Position numbers and translations under genes: made by a program
The notes under the pieces: model-generated
What the model was told of the DNA's origin: nothing
What the model saw: the letters and a program-made list of their open reading frames with translations, nothing else
Database searches by the model: none
Part shown: positions 15,583 to 24,532 of the stretch, piece after piece
Layout of the letters: each line of letters starts with the position of its first letter
How positions within the stretch are numbered: the stretch's first letter is position 1
Origin: Methylacidiphilum infernorum V4
GTDB taxonomy: Bacteria > Verrucomicrobiota > Verrucomicrobiia > Methylacidiphilales > Methylacidiphilaceae
Reading direction: 5' to 3'
Length of the DNA: 64,000 bases
NCBI RefSeq assembly: GCF_000019665.1
Contig: NC_010794.1
Location: 1,240,001 to 1,304,000, forward strand

Positions 15583-16671
15583 TTAGGGACTTCCTCCTTG
15601 ATTGTCCCGGATATAGGAGCGGTAGGCTTCCAGTGCCGGGCGCGGCCTGATCTGGCCCTTGGCGGGCACAGCAAACAATCCCCAGCTATACTCGACCGGT
15701 CCATGAGTGCGACCCGGCGCATCAAAGGCAAAGGTCCAAAAAACTTTCTTTACCTGGGGATCGGAGAAGTTCGTCCGGAGGGTATCTAGCAGGTAACGGG
15801 CTTGGGCTTCCGGGCCACCCTGGTAACCTGAATCATTCTGCTCTTCTGGATTAGCAGGATAGGCAACCTCGTCAATCCATATGGGAAGCTCGCGACCTGC
15901 GTCCCTAGCCATTACTTCGCGGGCATCACGTAGCCACCGCGCTTGGGCCGAAGGGGGAATATCGTTATAGTGCATGTTAAAGGCATCGATGTTCTTGTAA
16001 AGAGGGTTTTGCGCATCATTGACGAGCGCCCTGTAGTAGCGCATGAGTGGTGCGGTAGGCGGCAGGTCCCACCATACGCATCCTGAAAGCACAATGGCTT
16101 CGGGCTCGACTCTGTGGATCTGCTTATAGGCGATGGCCAGGGCACGGGCATATGTTTGCGGTGTCCAAGCCGGGATGCGACGGTTCAAAAGACCGGGTTC
16201 GTTCATCACCTTCCATGCCGTGACGATCCCCTTGTACCTTGAGCTGACGCGCAAGACATACTCAGCCCAATTGTTCCAACTGCGTGGAGGATATTGGTAG
16301 GAGAGCGGCGATCCTGCAGGGGCAGAAGATGCCCAAGAGGGCACATCCCCCAGCTCGGCCAGGATACGCATGTGATGTCGCAAGGCTGCTTGCACAATGG
16401 CATCCGTCCGGCTGAATGTCCACTCACCCGGTCGGGGTTCTACCATGGTCCAAGAAAGGCCGATCCTAAGGTAGCCAATCCCCGCTTGTTCCAAGCCCTC
16501 GAGAAGAGGGTCTGCCATCTGTAACCCCAACTCGTTCTTCAGCACCACAAAGTTGATGTCCACTCCATAGGGACTGTCCGGCGGGATGGCGGCATCGAGG
16601 GGTGCCGCTTTGCAGGGAAAAAGGAATATTCCCAAAATGAGCAACGGAGCTATCGTCATGGCGGCAGTCAT
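15583..16671 (-). CDS. Clan GH-A glycoside hydrolase (GH5/GH39-like), exported
   Basis: A 362-residue protein with an N-terminal signal peptide (APLLILGIFLFPCKA) and a TIM-barrel glycosidase. The acid/base Glu is in KVMNEPG (about E158) and the nucleophile candidate is in PIWIDEVAYP (about E268). Their spacing and strand context fit clan A, which hydrolyses beta-linked glycans with retention. Aromatic residues around GLSWTMVEPRPGEW suit sugar stacking. The exact family and substrate cannot be decided by eye. The gene is richer in GC than its AT-rich neighbours on both sides and is isolated, which suggests acquisition. A start at the second Met (residue 5) is also possible. Confidence 0.8.
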   Translation of the reverse strand: MTAAMTIAPLLILGIFLFPCKAAPLDAAIPPDSPYGVDINFVVLKNELGLQMADPLLEGLEQAGIGYLRIGLSWTMVEPRPGEWTFSRTDAIVQAALRHHMRILAELGDVPSWASSAPAGSPLSYQYPPRSWNNWAEYVLRVSSRYKGIVTAWKVMNEPGLLNRRIPAWTPQTYARALAIAYKQIHRVEPEAIVLSGCVWWDLPPTAPLMRYYRALVNDAQNPLYKNIDAFNMHYNDIPPSAQARWLRDAREVMARDAGRELPIWIDEVAYPANPEEQNDSGYQGGPEAQARYLLDTLRTNFSDPQVKKVFWTFAFDAPGRTHGPVEYSWGLFAVPAKGQIRPRPALEAYRSYIRDNQGGSP

Positions 16672-17367
16672 GTTGGATAAGCCTTTTAGCAGAAACCGTA
16701 TGTATCCCTCTTTAGCTTAAGAAAAATAGCAGATCAAGCTAGCTTTCCTCAAAAGGAGAATTCTTTTCGGAAAAACAAGCCTCAAGGCCGACCTAGAAAT
16801 CGAACAGGCAAAATTGGACAGAGACGATTTGAGGGTGTCGATTCACAATCCTATCTCCCGTTGCATTACAGAGAGTGAACTTTTAACAGCCAGTTTTTTC
16901 AATTCCAGTATTTTTGTATCATCTATCAGTTGCTTTGACTGAGATGGGCTAATTATCCTTAGCCTAAGCTGTCAAATAAGGCCAATCATGATGTCAGGAT
17001 TGATCTCGGGCAAAAGGTTATTATTGATAGCACAAGAAAAAGGGATTATCCCCTCACTTTTAATTTTTGAACGACTTTAGCTTTGTGAATTTCAACTTCA
17101 AAGGGCTTAAGGAACAGCTCTCTAACCGTGAAAGCCCAAGTGCTAAAAGGGCAGAACTCTTAAGACTATCTCTAAAGTCGCTTTGCTTAATCTAGAAGAC
17201 TACAAAATTACAAAAAAGATAGCTTGAAATTCCCAGTATCGGGTATTGCACCTTCGGGCCGAATGGAGAGAGGCCAAGCTTCGGAACGAAATCCTTGCTC
17301 TAACTTAGCTTTTCGGTTTTTATAGAATCTTCGGATTTAAGAAAACAAAGGAAAAAAATGTTTTTTC
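16672..17367. other. Gene-free region with relic sequence
   Basis: About 700 bases with no open reading frame worth calling, holding the promoter side of the hydrolase gene and the 3' side of tRNA-Ala. A stretch at about 16784-16935 on the plus strand looks like degraded efflux-adaptor coding sequence and is listed separately. The remainder shows many stops in all frames. Confidence 0.4.
16784..16935 (+). pseudogene. Possible relic of an RND membrane-fusion (HlyD/AcrA) adaptor
   Basis: One frame reads KADLEIEQAKLDRDDLRVS followed by NPISRCITESELLTA, and then ISCFD before a stop. Adaptor proteins of RND pumps have a helix ending in LxxARLxLxxT, then APIDGRISR/TEGNLV, and shortly after VDPIYVYFDVDE. 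The order and spacing of the relic agree with this, but identity is weak and the frame is interrupted. It is offered as a low-confidence relic on the basis of pattern only. Confidence 0.3.
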
Positions 17368-17440
17368 TGGAGCCTAGGGGATTCGAACCCCTGACCTCCT
17401 CAATGCCATTGAGGCGCTCTACCAACTGAGCTAAGACCCC
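17368..17440 (-). tRNA. tRNA-Ala (GGC)
   Basis: The minus strand begins GGGGTCTTAGCTCAG and has the D-arm motif TTGGTAGAGC, an anticodon stem CCTCA/TGAGG with loop ATGGCAT (anticodon GGC) and the T arm with GGTTCGAATCC. The acceptor stem GGGGTCT pairs with AGGCTCC with two G-U pairs, and A73 follows. The CCA end is not encoded. A 73-base cloverleaf is complete. Confidence 0.95.
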
Positions 17441-17515
17441 ATAGTTTGGCTACAATACTCCTTCTTTTTTAATAAATAAAAAGACTTTTCCATGGCAAGA
17501 AAAACAACACCGCTG

Positions 17516-18583
17516 TTAGCTTTTAGCTACCGCACTTTGCTCTTCAAGCATCCTATGGCCCTCTAAAAGAAGTTCCTCGGTCAATTCCCAACCAATACAG
17601 GGATCCGTGATCGAAACCCCATACTTGAGTTGCGAGGGATGAGCCGGAATTTTTTGGTTTCCTTCAAAAAGATAGCTTTCGAGCATCGCCCCTATGATGT
17701 TCAAGTTGCCCTTGATTCGTTGCTCAAGGATGCTATACCAAACAGTCTTCTGGATATGGTGTTGTTTGCCGCAATTGGCATGACTGCAATCGATCATTAG
17801 CCTTGGAGGAAGGCCCGCCTGCTTGAGCCTTTCAACCGCATCTTTAATGCTTTCAGGATCATAGTTCGTCCGACTTCTTCCTCCCCGAAGGATCACATGC
17901 CCCCATTTATTACCCGTCGTTCTTATGATACTGGTCATCCCCTGCTCGTCTATTCCAAGAAAACTGTGAGGATACATCGCCGCCCCTAATGCATCCAGGG
18001 CTATCTGTAGGGAGCCGTCTGTCCCATTTTTAAAACCCACGGGCATAGACAATCCGCTGGCCATCTCCCTGTGATATTGAGATTCAATAGTTCTGGCTCC
18101 GATTGCCGCCCAACATACCAGATCAGAGATGTATTGCGGGGTAGTGGAATCTAAAAATTCCGTAGCCGTTGGAATTCCCATTCCCACAATATCCAACAGC
18201 AGCGTTCTTGCAAGCTTCAATCCCTGTTCGATGTCGCAGGAACCGTCAAGATAGGGATCGTTAATCAACCCTTTCCAGCCTACCGTCGTCCGTGGCTTTT
18301 CAAAATAAGTCCGCATGACAATAAAAATTTCTTTCTCTACTTTTTGCCTCAACTCTTTAAGCTTTTGGGCATATTCGATCGCTCCCTTTGGATCATGAAT
18401 AGAACAGGGACCTACGATCACCAAGAACCGGCTGTCTTCTCCTGATAAAATCGCCCGAATGGTCTGGCGTGCCTCAAAAACCCTCTTATACATGGCATCG
18501 GTAATCGGGAGCATCTTTTGCAGTTCAGCTGGAGAAATCAGCCTTTCTACCTGCCTGACGTGAACGTTAATCAGTGGAATCAT
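17516..18583 (-). CDS. aroF: 3-deoxy-7-phosphoheptulonate (DAHP) synthase, class I
   Basis: Condenses phosphoenolpyruvate and erythrose 4-phosphate in the first step of the shikimate pathway to aromatic amino acids. At 355 residues it matches the AroF/AroG/AroH length. Diagnostic segments are LVIVGPCSIHD (near residue 58), MRTYFEKPRTTVGWKGLINDP (PEP-binding Arg and Lys), GARTIESQYHREMASGLSMP, HVILRGGR and MIDCSHANCGKQH (metal-binding residues). The N-terminal extension is the one that binds the aromatic effector in feedback-inhibited enzymes. Whether Phe, Tyr or Trp regulates it cannot be read here. It stands alone, downstream of mutY on the same strand. Confidence 0.95.
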   Translation of the reverse strand: MIPLINVHVRQVERLISPAELQKMLPITDAMYKRVFEARQTIRAILSGEDSRFLVIVGPCSIHDPKGAIEYAQKLKELRQKVEKEIFIVMRTYFEKPRTTVGWKGLINDPYLDGSCDIEQGLKLARTLLLDIVGMGIPTATEFLDSTTPQYISDLVCWAAIGARTIESQYHREMASGLSMPVGFKNGTDGSLQIALDALGAAMYPHSFLGIDEQGMTSIIRTTGNKWGHVILRGGRSRTNYDPESIKDAVERLKQAGLPPRLMIDCSHANCGKQHHIQKTVWYSILEQRIKGNLNIIGAMLESYLFEGNQKIPAHPSQLKYGVSITDPCIGWELTEELLLEGHRMLEEQSAVAKS

Positions 18584-18631
18584 AAAGAAAAATACATTGT
18601 ATAGGGCTTTGGCACAAAAATCAAATGGAGT

Positions 18632-19699
18632 TCAAGGTTCTTTATTTATTTTATCCTTGGAGAGGAGCTGCAACCAGATTTTCCGGTGAGGAGAAGGCAG
18701 AGGCAGGGAGAAGATTTCCTTTTTTTTCACCCACTGTCCCTCCATCGGCATCATTTTTAATCTTTCTTTATTCCAAGAGGCTTCACAAACCTCGAGAAGA
18801 ATTTTGTACCTTGTAAACGAATGGCGAAGGGAAAAAAGGGGGGCCATCTCTTCCATGACATCGGGATCAAAATAGGGAAAAAGCCATAGACCCCTATACC
18901 TGTTCTGGTTTGAGTTGGCTTGCTGCAACCAAAACCGGTCATCTTCTCTTATAATCGCTATCTTTTCTTTTTTTTCTTCAATCTCTATCTTGGTTCTTAG
19001 GGGTAAAAGTTCAGGCTGCTTGGCCTTACACATTTCTTTTAAGACGCAAGCAGAACATCTTGGATATTTAGGCTTGCAAACGGCCCTTCCAAAATCCATA
19101 AGGGCTGAATTAAAAAGGGAGGCTTCTGCCTCACCCTGCATGAGACTGTCCACTACCTGGAAAATGGTCCTTATGGTTTCCTTTTTATGGATAGGTTGGT
19201 TGATATTCATCAATCGGGCCATAACCCGAATGACATTTCCATCGAGGGCGGGGATCTTCCTGCCGAAAGCCAGGCTGGCCACGGCGTTTGCCGTGTAAGG
19301 ACCGATACCTGGAAATTTCACAAGTTCTTCAGGATCCGAAGGCAGTTCCCCTTTTCTTTCATGATAAAGCATAACCGCTATCCTGTGCAGGTTTCTGGCC
19401 CTGGAATAATATCCAAGACCTTCCCAAGCTCTAAGAACTTCTTTTTCTTGAGCTTTAGCAAGGCTTTCCCAATCTGGAAATTTCTCCATCCAAGCCAAAA
19501 AATACGGCACCACCGTCTCGGCCTGGGTTTGCTGGAGCATGAATTCAGACACTACAACAGAATAGGGAGTGGGAGATTTTCTCCAAGGATATTTAAAGCC
19601 GTTTTCACCATACCACCGGGAAAGAAATTTCCAGAATTTTTTTTTGAAATTCGGTTCGATTGACGGAGCCAGCATAGCTATATTGTCTAGACTTTCCAT
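18632..19699 (-). CDS. mutY: A/G-specific adenine DNA glycosylase MutY
   Basis: Removes adenine mispaired with 8-oxoguanine. The 355-residue protein has the HhH-GPD glycosylase domain: catalytic Glu in EFMLQQTQAETVVPYF, the helix-hairpin-helix VKFPGIGPYTANAVA and Asp in ALDGNVIRV. A [4Fe-4S] site with spacing C-x6-C-x2-C-x5-C follows (CKPKYPRCSACVLKEMC). The C-terminal part is NUDIX-like, for recognition of oxidised guanine. The first start codon at 19699 overlaps the divergent rnhC start by two bases; the Met at residue 9 (19675) is an alternative start. Confidence 0.95.
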   Translation of the reverse strand: MESLDNIAMLAPSIEPNFKKKFWKFLSRWYGENGFKYPWRKSPTPYSVVVSEFMLQQTQAETVVPYFLAWMEKFPDWESLAKAQEKEVLRAWEGLGYYSRARNLHRIAVMLYHERKGELPSDPEELVKFPGIGPYTANAVASLAFGRKIPALDGNVIRVMARLMNINQPIHKKETIRTIFQVVDSLMQGEAEASLFNSALMDFGRAVCKPKYPRCSACVLKEMCKAKQPELLPLRTKIEIEEKKEKIAIIREDDRFWLQQANSNQNRYRGLWLFPYFDPDVMEEMAPLFSLRHSFTRYKILLEVCEASWNKERLKMMPMEGQWVKKKEIFSLPLPSPHRKIWLQLLSKDKINKEP

Positions 19700-20615
19700 G
19701 TCTTCTTCTTCCTATACCTTCAGCTTTGATGAGAAACAAACCGAAAAACTTAAAGAGATACTTCTCCAAAGGGGATTTGATATCTCTCCTCTAAACCACG
19801 GTTTGTTCAGGGCTACAACTCGAGGGGTAGTCATACAAGCCTATAAAACGGGGAAAATTCTTGTCCAGGGGAAAGAAGCTCTAGAATTTGCTCAAGGGGT
19901 CATTGAACCCGAAATTCTAGGGAAAGCAAGCATAGGTTATGAGGAAGTCCTTCATCCTGAATATTTTGAAGCCCATGCTGGGATTGATGAATGCGGGAAA
20001 GGGGATCTCTTCGGGCCCCTTGTTGTAGCCGCGGTTTTCGTGGATAAACAGAGCGCAAGATTCCTTGTCGATGCAGGAATAAAAGATAGCAAGCGGATTA
20101 AATCCGACAGTCGGTTATTCCAACTAGCCATGGAAGTCAAAAAAAAGGCCCCGTACGGTTTTTTTTCCCTTTCTCCTTTGCAATATAACGATCTTTACGA
20201 AAAAAAGTTTAAAAATCTAAACTTGTTATTAGCTTGGGCTCATGCCAAGGCCTACCAAAGACTTTTACAGGTCCAATCCGATTGCCATAGAGTCGTTTGC
20301 GACCGATTTGCTCATCCCTGGGTACTCAAGCAGTCTTTTGAAAAAATAGGGATGCAGGATGCCCTGGAACAGATGACCAAAGCCGAAAGCGATCCCGCTG
20401 TTGCGGCTGCTTCTATACTGGCAAGAGCCGTTTTCCTAGAAGAGCTGTCAAAGCTCGGAAAAGAAATCGGATTTTCTCTTCTCCGGGGAGCTTCTTCCAA
20501 AACGGTCGAGCAAGCCAGGGAAATATATTTGAATAAAGGCAAAGAAGCTCTTAGGAAAGTAGCCAAAATGCATTTCAAAACCATCCAGAAGATTTTACCC
20601 GAGACTTCCAGTTGA
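19698..20615 (+). CDS. rnhC: Ribonuclease HIII
   Basis: Cleaves the RNA strand of RNA-DNA hybrids. About 305 residues from the ATG at 19698, typical for RNase HIII. The first roughly 90 residues form the TBP-like substrate-binding domain (SYTFSFDEKQTEKLKEIL). The catalytic part begins HAGIDECGKGDLFGPL, where the DExGxGD signature with the third-position Cys distinguishes type III/II enzymes, and continues with GIKDSKRI and the distal Asp in KAESDPAVAAAS. The frame is open from 19569, but that stretch overlaps mutY and is not conserved. Its start overlaps that of the divergent mutY by two bases, so each promoter must lie inside the other gene. Confidence 0.92.
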   Translation: MSSSSYTFSFDEKQTEKLKEILLQRGFDISPLNHGLFRATTRGVVIQAYKTGKILVQGKEALEFAQGVIEPEILGKASIGYEEVLHPEYFEAHAGIDECGKGDLFGPLVVAAVFVDKQSARFLVDAGIKDSKRIKSDSRLFQLAMEVKKKAPYGFFSLSPLQYNDLYEKKFKNLNLLLAWAHAKAYQRLLQVQSDCHRVVCDRFAHPWVLKQSFEKIGMQDALEQMTKAESDPAVAAASILARAVFLEELSKLGKEIGFSLLRGASSKTVEQAREIYLNKGKEALRKVAKMHFKTIQKILPETSS

Positions 20616-20701
20616 GCTTTAAACCCCTCTAGCTAAGGGATAGCCAAAAACAGGCGAAGAACCTACAATACAACTCGTGCTGATCTATAAATCTTTTGAA
20701 G

Positions 20702-22780
20702 ATGAATGAACTGGCAAAACTTGAATATGTAGGACAAAGACGGGCTTTCCTCCTTGAGAAACTCGGGATTTCTTCCCTTAAAACCCTTCTTTTTTATTTA
20801 CCTTTTCGGTATGAAGATCGCCGCCTCCAAAAACCTCTTTCTCTTGCCGCTGACGATGAAAAGATTTTGTTTAAGGCTACGGTCGTGGAGGTTAAAAAAG
20901 AACGGCTCAAAGCCAGGAACATAATCAAAATTGTCCTCCTTTCTTTGGACGATCATAGGGAGAAGCTCGTAGGGATCTGGTTTTGGAAAGTGCTGCCGGA
21001 ATACCTTTCCGTGGGCAGAAAAGTCGCTGTGTATGGAACGGTGCGGAAATTCAAAGGGAAATGGACAATGTGGCAACCGGAGATCGAATGTTTCGAGGAG
21101 GAGATCCAGTTGCAAGCATCCCTTCATATTAGCCGGATTGTTCCCATATACTCTACAACCTCAGGCCTTTCACAAAAGATCTTAAGGCAGATCATCTACT
21201 CCCAACTTTTAAAAATTCCCATTGAATCTCCTGATCCCTATCCCATGCCCGCCGATACCCCCTTGCCTACCCTGGGTTTTGCCCTAAGAAAGATTCATTT
21301 TCCGGATACCCTTGAACAAATTCAGCCCTGTAAAGATCGTATCGCTTATCATGAATTTTTCATTGAACAGCTTCGAATGGCCTATAGGAAAAAAAAACGA
21401 GCCGAAATAAAAAAGCGGAGACCTTCTCGACGTTTCTCCCTTTGCCCGGGTTTTCTTTCTTCCCTTCCCTTCAATCCCACATCGGCCCAAAAGAAGGCCA
21501 TGGAAGAAATAGATCGGGATTTGGAATCAGCTTCGCCCATGAACAGGCTTCTTTTAGGAGACGTGGGATCGGGTAAAACTCTTGTTGCCGTTTATGCTGC
21601 AATCAAAACAGTCGAAAGGGGTCAAAATGTGTTGTTCATGTCTCCTACAGGAGCCCTAGCCAGCCAACATTACTTGACGCTAAAAAAATGGCTTAGCTCT
21701 CTAGCCGTCCCCCTTTTTTACATTGGCAGGGATGTCGGCCAAAAAGAAGAATTCCTGCCGACAGACAATGAAAATGTTTTTTTTCATGAACACCCTAGCG
21801 ATCTATCTCCAGGCTCTCTTCCAGGAAAAGTTTTCGTGGGAACCCATGCTTTACTTTTTCGCTCGTTCAATCCTGATTCCCTAGGGCTCGTTATTATTGA
21901 TGAGCAACATAAATTCGGAGTGGAGCAACGGGCCGCCCTGGCCAAAAAAGCGCTCTATCCCGATATCTTGACCATGACCGCTACTCCCATCCCTCGTACA
22001 CTGGCTTTGTCCTTGTATGGCGACCTGGACTTTTCCATTCTCGATGTTCCCCCGATAAATCGGGGCAAGATAATAACCGCCATCCGCTCCTCCGAATCCT
22101 TGCCCAAAATATGGGAATTTATGAAGCGGCTGCTTCGGCAGGGAACCCAAGCTTACGTGGTCTTTCCTACGATCCACGAATCAAATGATCCCGATCTGCC
22201 TTCCTTGGAAAAAGGATACGAGGAACTTAAAAAGATATTCAAGGAATTCCGGCTGGGCATGGTCCATGGAGAGATGCCCCCTCTTGAACGGGAAGTTGTC
22301 TTTGAATCATTTAGAAAGAATGAGATTCGGCTTTTAGCCGCCACCTCAATCATTGAAGTCGGCATAGATATACCGAATGCTCGTATCATGGTTGTTTTTG
22401 GAGCCCACCGGTTCGGACTTGCCCAGCTCCATCAAATTCGAGGCAGAGTGGGTCGTGGTCCCGGAGTCTCTTATTGTATCCTCCTTGCCGATAAGCAAAG
22501 TCAAGAAAGCAGAAAAAGGCTAAAGATCTTGGAACTTTCCAAAGATGGATTTGAAATTGCCAAAGAGGACATGAAATTGCGAGGGCTAGGAGAATTTTTT
22601 GGTTCTCAGCAAAGCGGCAAACACACCTACATAACCGCCGATCCCATAGCCCAAGAGTCGCTTCTACTCAAGGCGAGAGAACAAGCCTTAAAAATTCTCT
22701 CCGAGGATCCCGATCTTTCTTTAAATCCCAAGTTGCGCAAATATCTTAAAGAAGAAAACCTGGATCCTCGAGATACTTAA
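20702..22780 (+). CDS. recG: ATP-dependent DNA helicase RecG
   Basis: Remodels stalled replication forks and Holliday junctions. At about 692 residues it is the normal length. The N-terminal wedge/OB domain (to about residue 170) binds the branch. Walker A is LLLGDVGSGKT, motif II is VIIDEQHKFGVEQR (DEQH, as usual for RecG), motif III is LTMTATPIPRTL, and the second RecA-like domain holds ATSIIEVGIDIPNA and HQIRGRVGRG. The C-terminal RecG wrap domain carries LGEFFGSQQSG. The frame opens with a TTG at 20696, but the ATG two codons later is preferred. It lies just after rnhC on the same strand, so the two may share transcription and a genome-stability role. Confidence 0.95.
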   Translation: MNELAKLEYVGQRRAFLLEKLGISSLKTLLFYLPFRYEDRRLQKPLSLAADDEKILFKATVVEVKKERLKARNIIKIVLLSLDDHREKLVGIWFWKVLPEYLSVGRKVAVYGTVRKFKGKWTMWQPEIECFEEEIQLQASLHISRIVPIYSTTSGLSQKILRQIIYSQLLKIPIESPDPYPMPADTPLPTLGFALRKIHFPDTLEQIQPCKDRIAYHEFFIEQLRMAYRKKKRAEIKKRRPSRRFSLCPGFLSSLPFNPTSAQKKAMEEIDRDLESASPMNRLLLGDVGSGKTLVAVYAAIKTVERGQNVLFMSPTGALASQHYLTLKKWLSSLAVPLFYIGRDVGQKEEFLPTDNENVFFHEHPSDLSPGSLPGKVFVGTHALLFRSFNPDSLGLVIIDEQHKFGVEQRAALAKKALYPDILTMTATPIPRTLALSLYGDLDFSILDVPPINRGKIITAIRSSESLPKIWEFMKRLLRQGTQAYVVFPTIHESNDPDLPSLEKGYEELKKIFKEFRLGMVHGEMPPLEREVVFESFRKNEIRLLAATSIIEVGIDIPNARIMVVFGAHRFGLAQLHQIRGRVGRGPGVSYCILLADKQSQESRKRLKILELSKDGFEIAKEDMKLRGLGEFFGSQQSGKHTYITADPIAQESLLLKAREQALKILSEDPDLSLNPKLRKYLKEENLDPRDT

Positions 22781-22859
22781 AATTCATCGCGATCGAATAA
22801 TACTTTTATACAATAAAAAAGATTTCAATATTATATTTAATACTTGTAAAACATTCTCT

Positions 22860-24443
22860 ATGGTTTTTATGTTTTGGGGGACTAAAAATAAAGATTTTAT
22901 CCTTACCCTTTCTGGTTTTATAATCGCTGGACTTGTTGGCCTGCTTATTGGTCTATCGGCCCTTTTTTTCATAAAACCGGCTGCGCCCAAGACTACCCAA
23001 CCCACCCCCGTGGAAATTCCTGTTGCCCGAGCTTTGCCGGTCCATCCGGCCGAAATAGGAGTTTTTCGTCACAATCTTCTTGAAACTCTTAATGAAGAAT
23101 ATGTTAGAGTGATCGGTCAAGCTCTTCCTGCAGTTGTCAACATCTTTTCTGCTCGTCCGGTAGAAGGCTCTGTTGACTTGGAGGAAGGAAACCAAAAAGA
23201 GACGAAACAAAAAAGAAAAAGTTGGAAAAAATCTCCCATCGATGAAGAGACTTCACTCGGCTCCGGGATAATTCTGAGCTCTGACGGGAACATCTTGACC
23301 AACGCCCATCTTGTTAAAAATGCGAGGGAAATCAGGGTCCAGCTTTTTGACGGGCGCAGATACGAAGCAAAGCTGCTGGGCATCGATTCCCCCACGGATG
23401 TGGCCGTTCTTAAAATAGCCGCTCAACACCTTTCCATTCTGCATTGGGGAGATTCCGATGCTTTACAGGTAGGAGAGCAGGTATTTGCCGTGGGCAATCC
23501 TTTCGGACTCGCCGGTTCGGTTAGCCGAGGCATAGTCAGCGCCAAGGGGAGGAATCCTACCCTATCCTCTACCAGTTACGAGGATTTTATCCAGACCGAT
23601 GCGGCCATCAACCCGGGCAACTCAGGAGGAGCATTAATTAATGTCAAAGGAGAGCTAGTAGGCATCAATACGGCAATTTATTCTGGCAATGGAGGATCCA
23701 ATGGTATAGGTTTTGCCATTCCTAGTAAACTTGCCAAGTTCGCCTATGTGAGCCTGCTTGAAAAAGGGAAGGTTGTCCGTGGGTTTTTAGGTGTCGAAAC
23801 CCAAGAAGTGGATGAAGATCTCCAGCAGATTTTCGGTCTTCCCAACTCCGAAGGAGCCCTCGTTACCAAGATCGAACCTCGTTCCCCGGCTTCCAAGGCG
23901 GGTTTACAAAGAGGAGATATCATTGTCAGGTATAACGACATACCCGTCAAGGATCCCGCCGAATTAAGGATCTCTGTTTCCCAATCCCCTGCGGGCAGCA
24001 AAGTTCCCATCGTTTTTTACAGGGAAGGCCAGCGCCACCAAGTTTTTGTCGAAATCACCGAGCAACCCGACAACATGAATACCCTTTCGCCTGATGAACC
24101 CGGGGGGAATCCTTCTTGGAAAGTAACCGTCACAGGAGACCTTCAAAATGTTTTTGGGGGTCTTCACGTGGTCGATTTAGATCCTATATTGAGATCCAGG
24201 CTTTCTCTCAGTCCCCGAGCCAGTGGCATTTATCTTGTCGATGTCGAAGGGGGGTATCCCGCCTTCGACGTTCTCTATCCGGGTGATGTTATCGAAGAAA
24301 TACGCAGGCCGGGAAGCGCTCCCATAAAAATCCACTCCGTCGGTGAATTTCTTAAACTCATAAAAGAAATTCCCGCTTCGGAAAACGTGGCCGTCTTCCT
24401 CCAGCGGGGAAACAATCAAATGTTTGTCCTCCTCAAGCCCTAG
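22860..24443 (+). CDS. HtrA/DegP-type serine protease with PDZ domains
   Basis: A periplasmic quality-control protease. Residues about 13-38 form a single hydrophobic anchor, so the enzyme is probably tethered to the inner membrane. The trypsin-like domain has the triad H150 (ILTNAH), D180 (SPTDVAVLK) and S255 (NPGNSGGAL), all intact. A first PDZ domain follows at about 295-395 (GFLGVETQEV, ASKAGLQRGDIIVRYN). A second, diverged PDZ-like domain occupies the C-terminus (ASGIYLVDVEGGYPAFDVLYPGDVI). At 527 residues it is longer than DegS and similar to DegP/MucD with an anchor. A Lys-rich insertion precedes the protease domain at about 110-125. It follows recG after an 80-base gap, with a likely separate promoter. 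Confidence 0.92.
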   Translation: MVFMFWGTKNKDFILTLSGFIIAGLVGLLIGLSALFFIKPAAPKTTQPTPVEIPVARALPVHPAEIGVFRHNLLETLNEEYVRVIGQALPAVVNIFSARPVEGSVDLEEGNQKETKQKRKSWKKSPIDEETSLGSGIILSSDGNILTNAHLVKNAREIRVQLFDGRRYEAKLLGIDSPTDVAVLKIAAQHLSILHWGDSDALQVGEQVFAVGNPFGLAGSVSRGIVSAKGRNPTLSSTSYEDFIQTDAAINPGNSGGALINVKGELVGINTAIYSGNGGSNGIGFAIPSKLAKFAYVSLLEKGKVVRGFLGVETQEVDEDLQQIFGLPNSEGALVTKIEPRSPASKAGLQRGDIIVRYNDIPVKDPAELRISVSQSPAGSKVPIVFYREGQRHQVFVEITEQPDNMNTLSPDEPGGNPSWKVTVTGDLQNVFGGLHVVDLDPILRSRLSLSPRASGIYLVDVEGGYPAFDVLYPGDVIEEIRRPGSAPIKIHSVGEFLKLIKEIPASENVAVFLQRGNNQMFVLLKP

Positions 24444-24532
24444 AAAAATAAAGGGGATAAATTAAATGGATCTTTACAATTTGTTTAAAAAAGAAAAAGA
24501 TTATTTACCAAAGAAAGATATGGGTCAAAATT

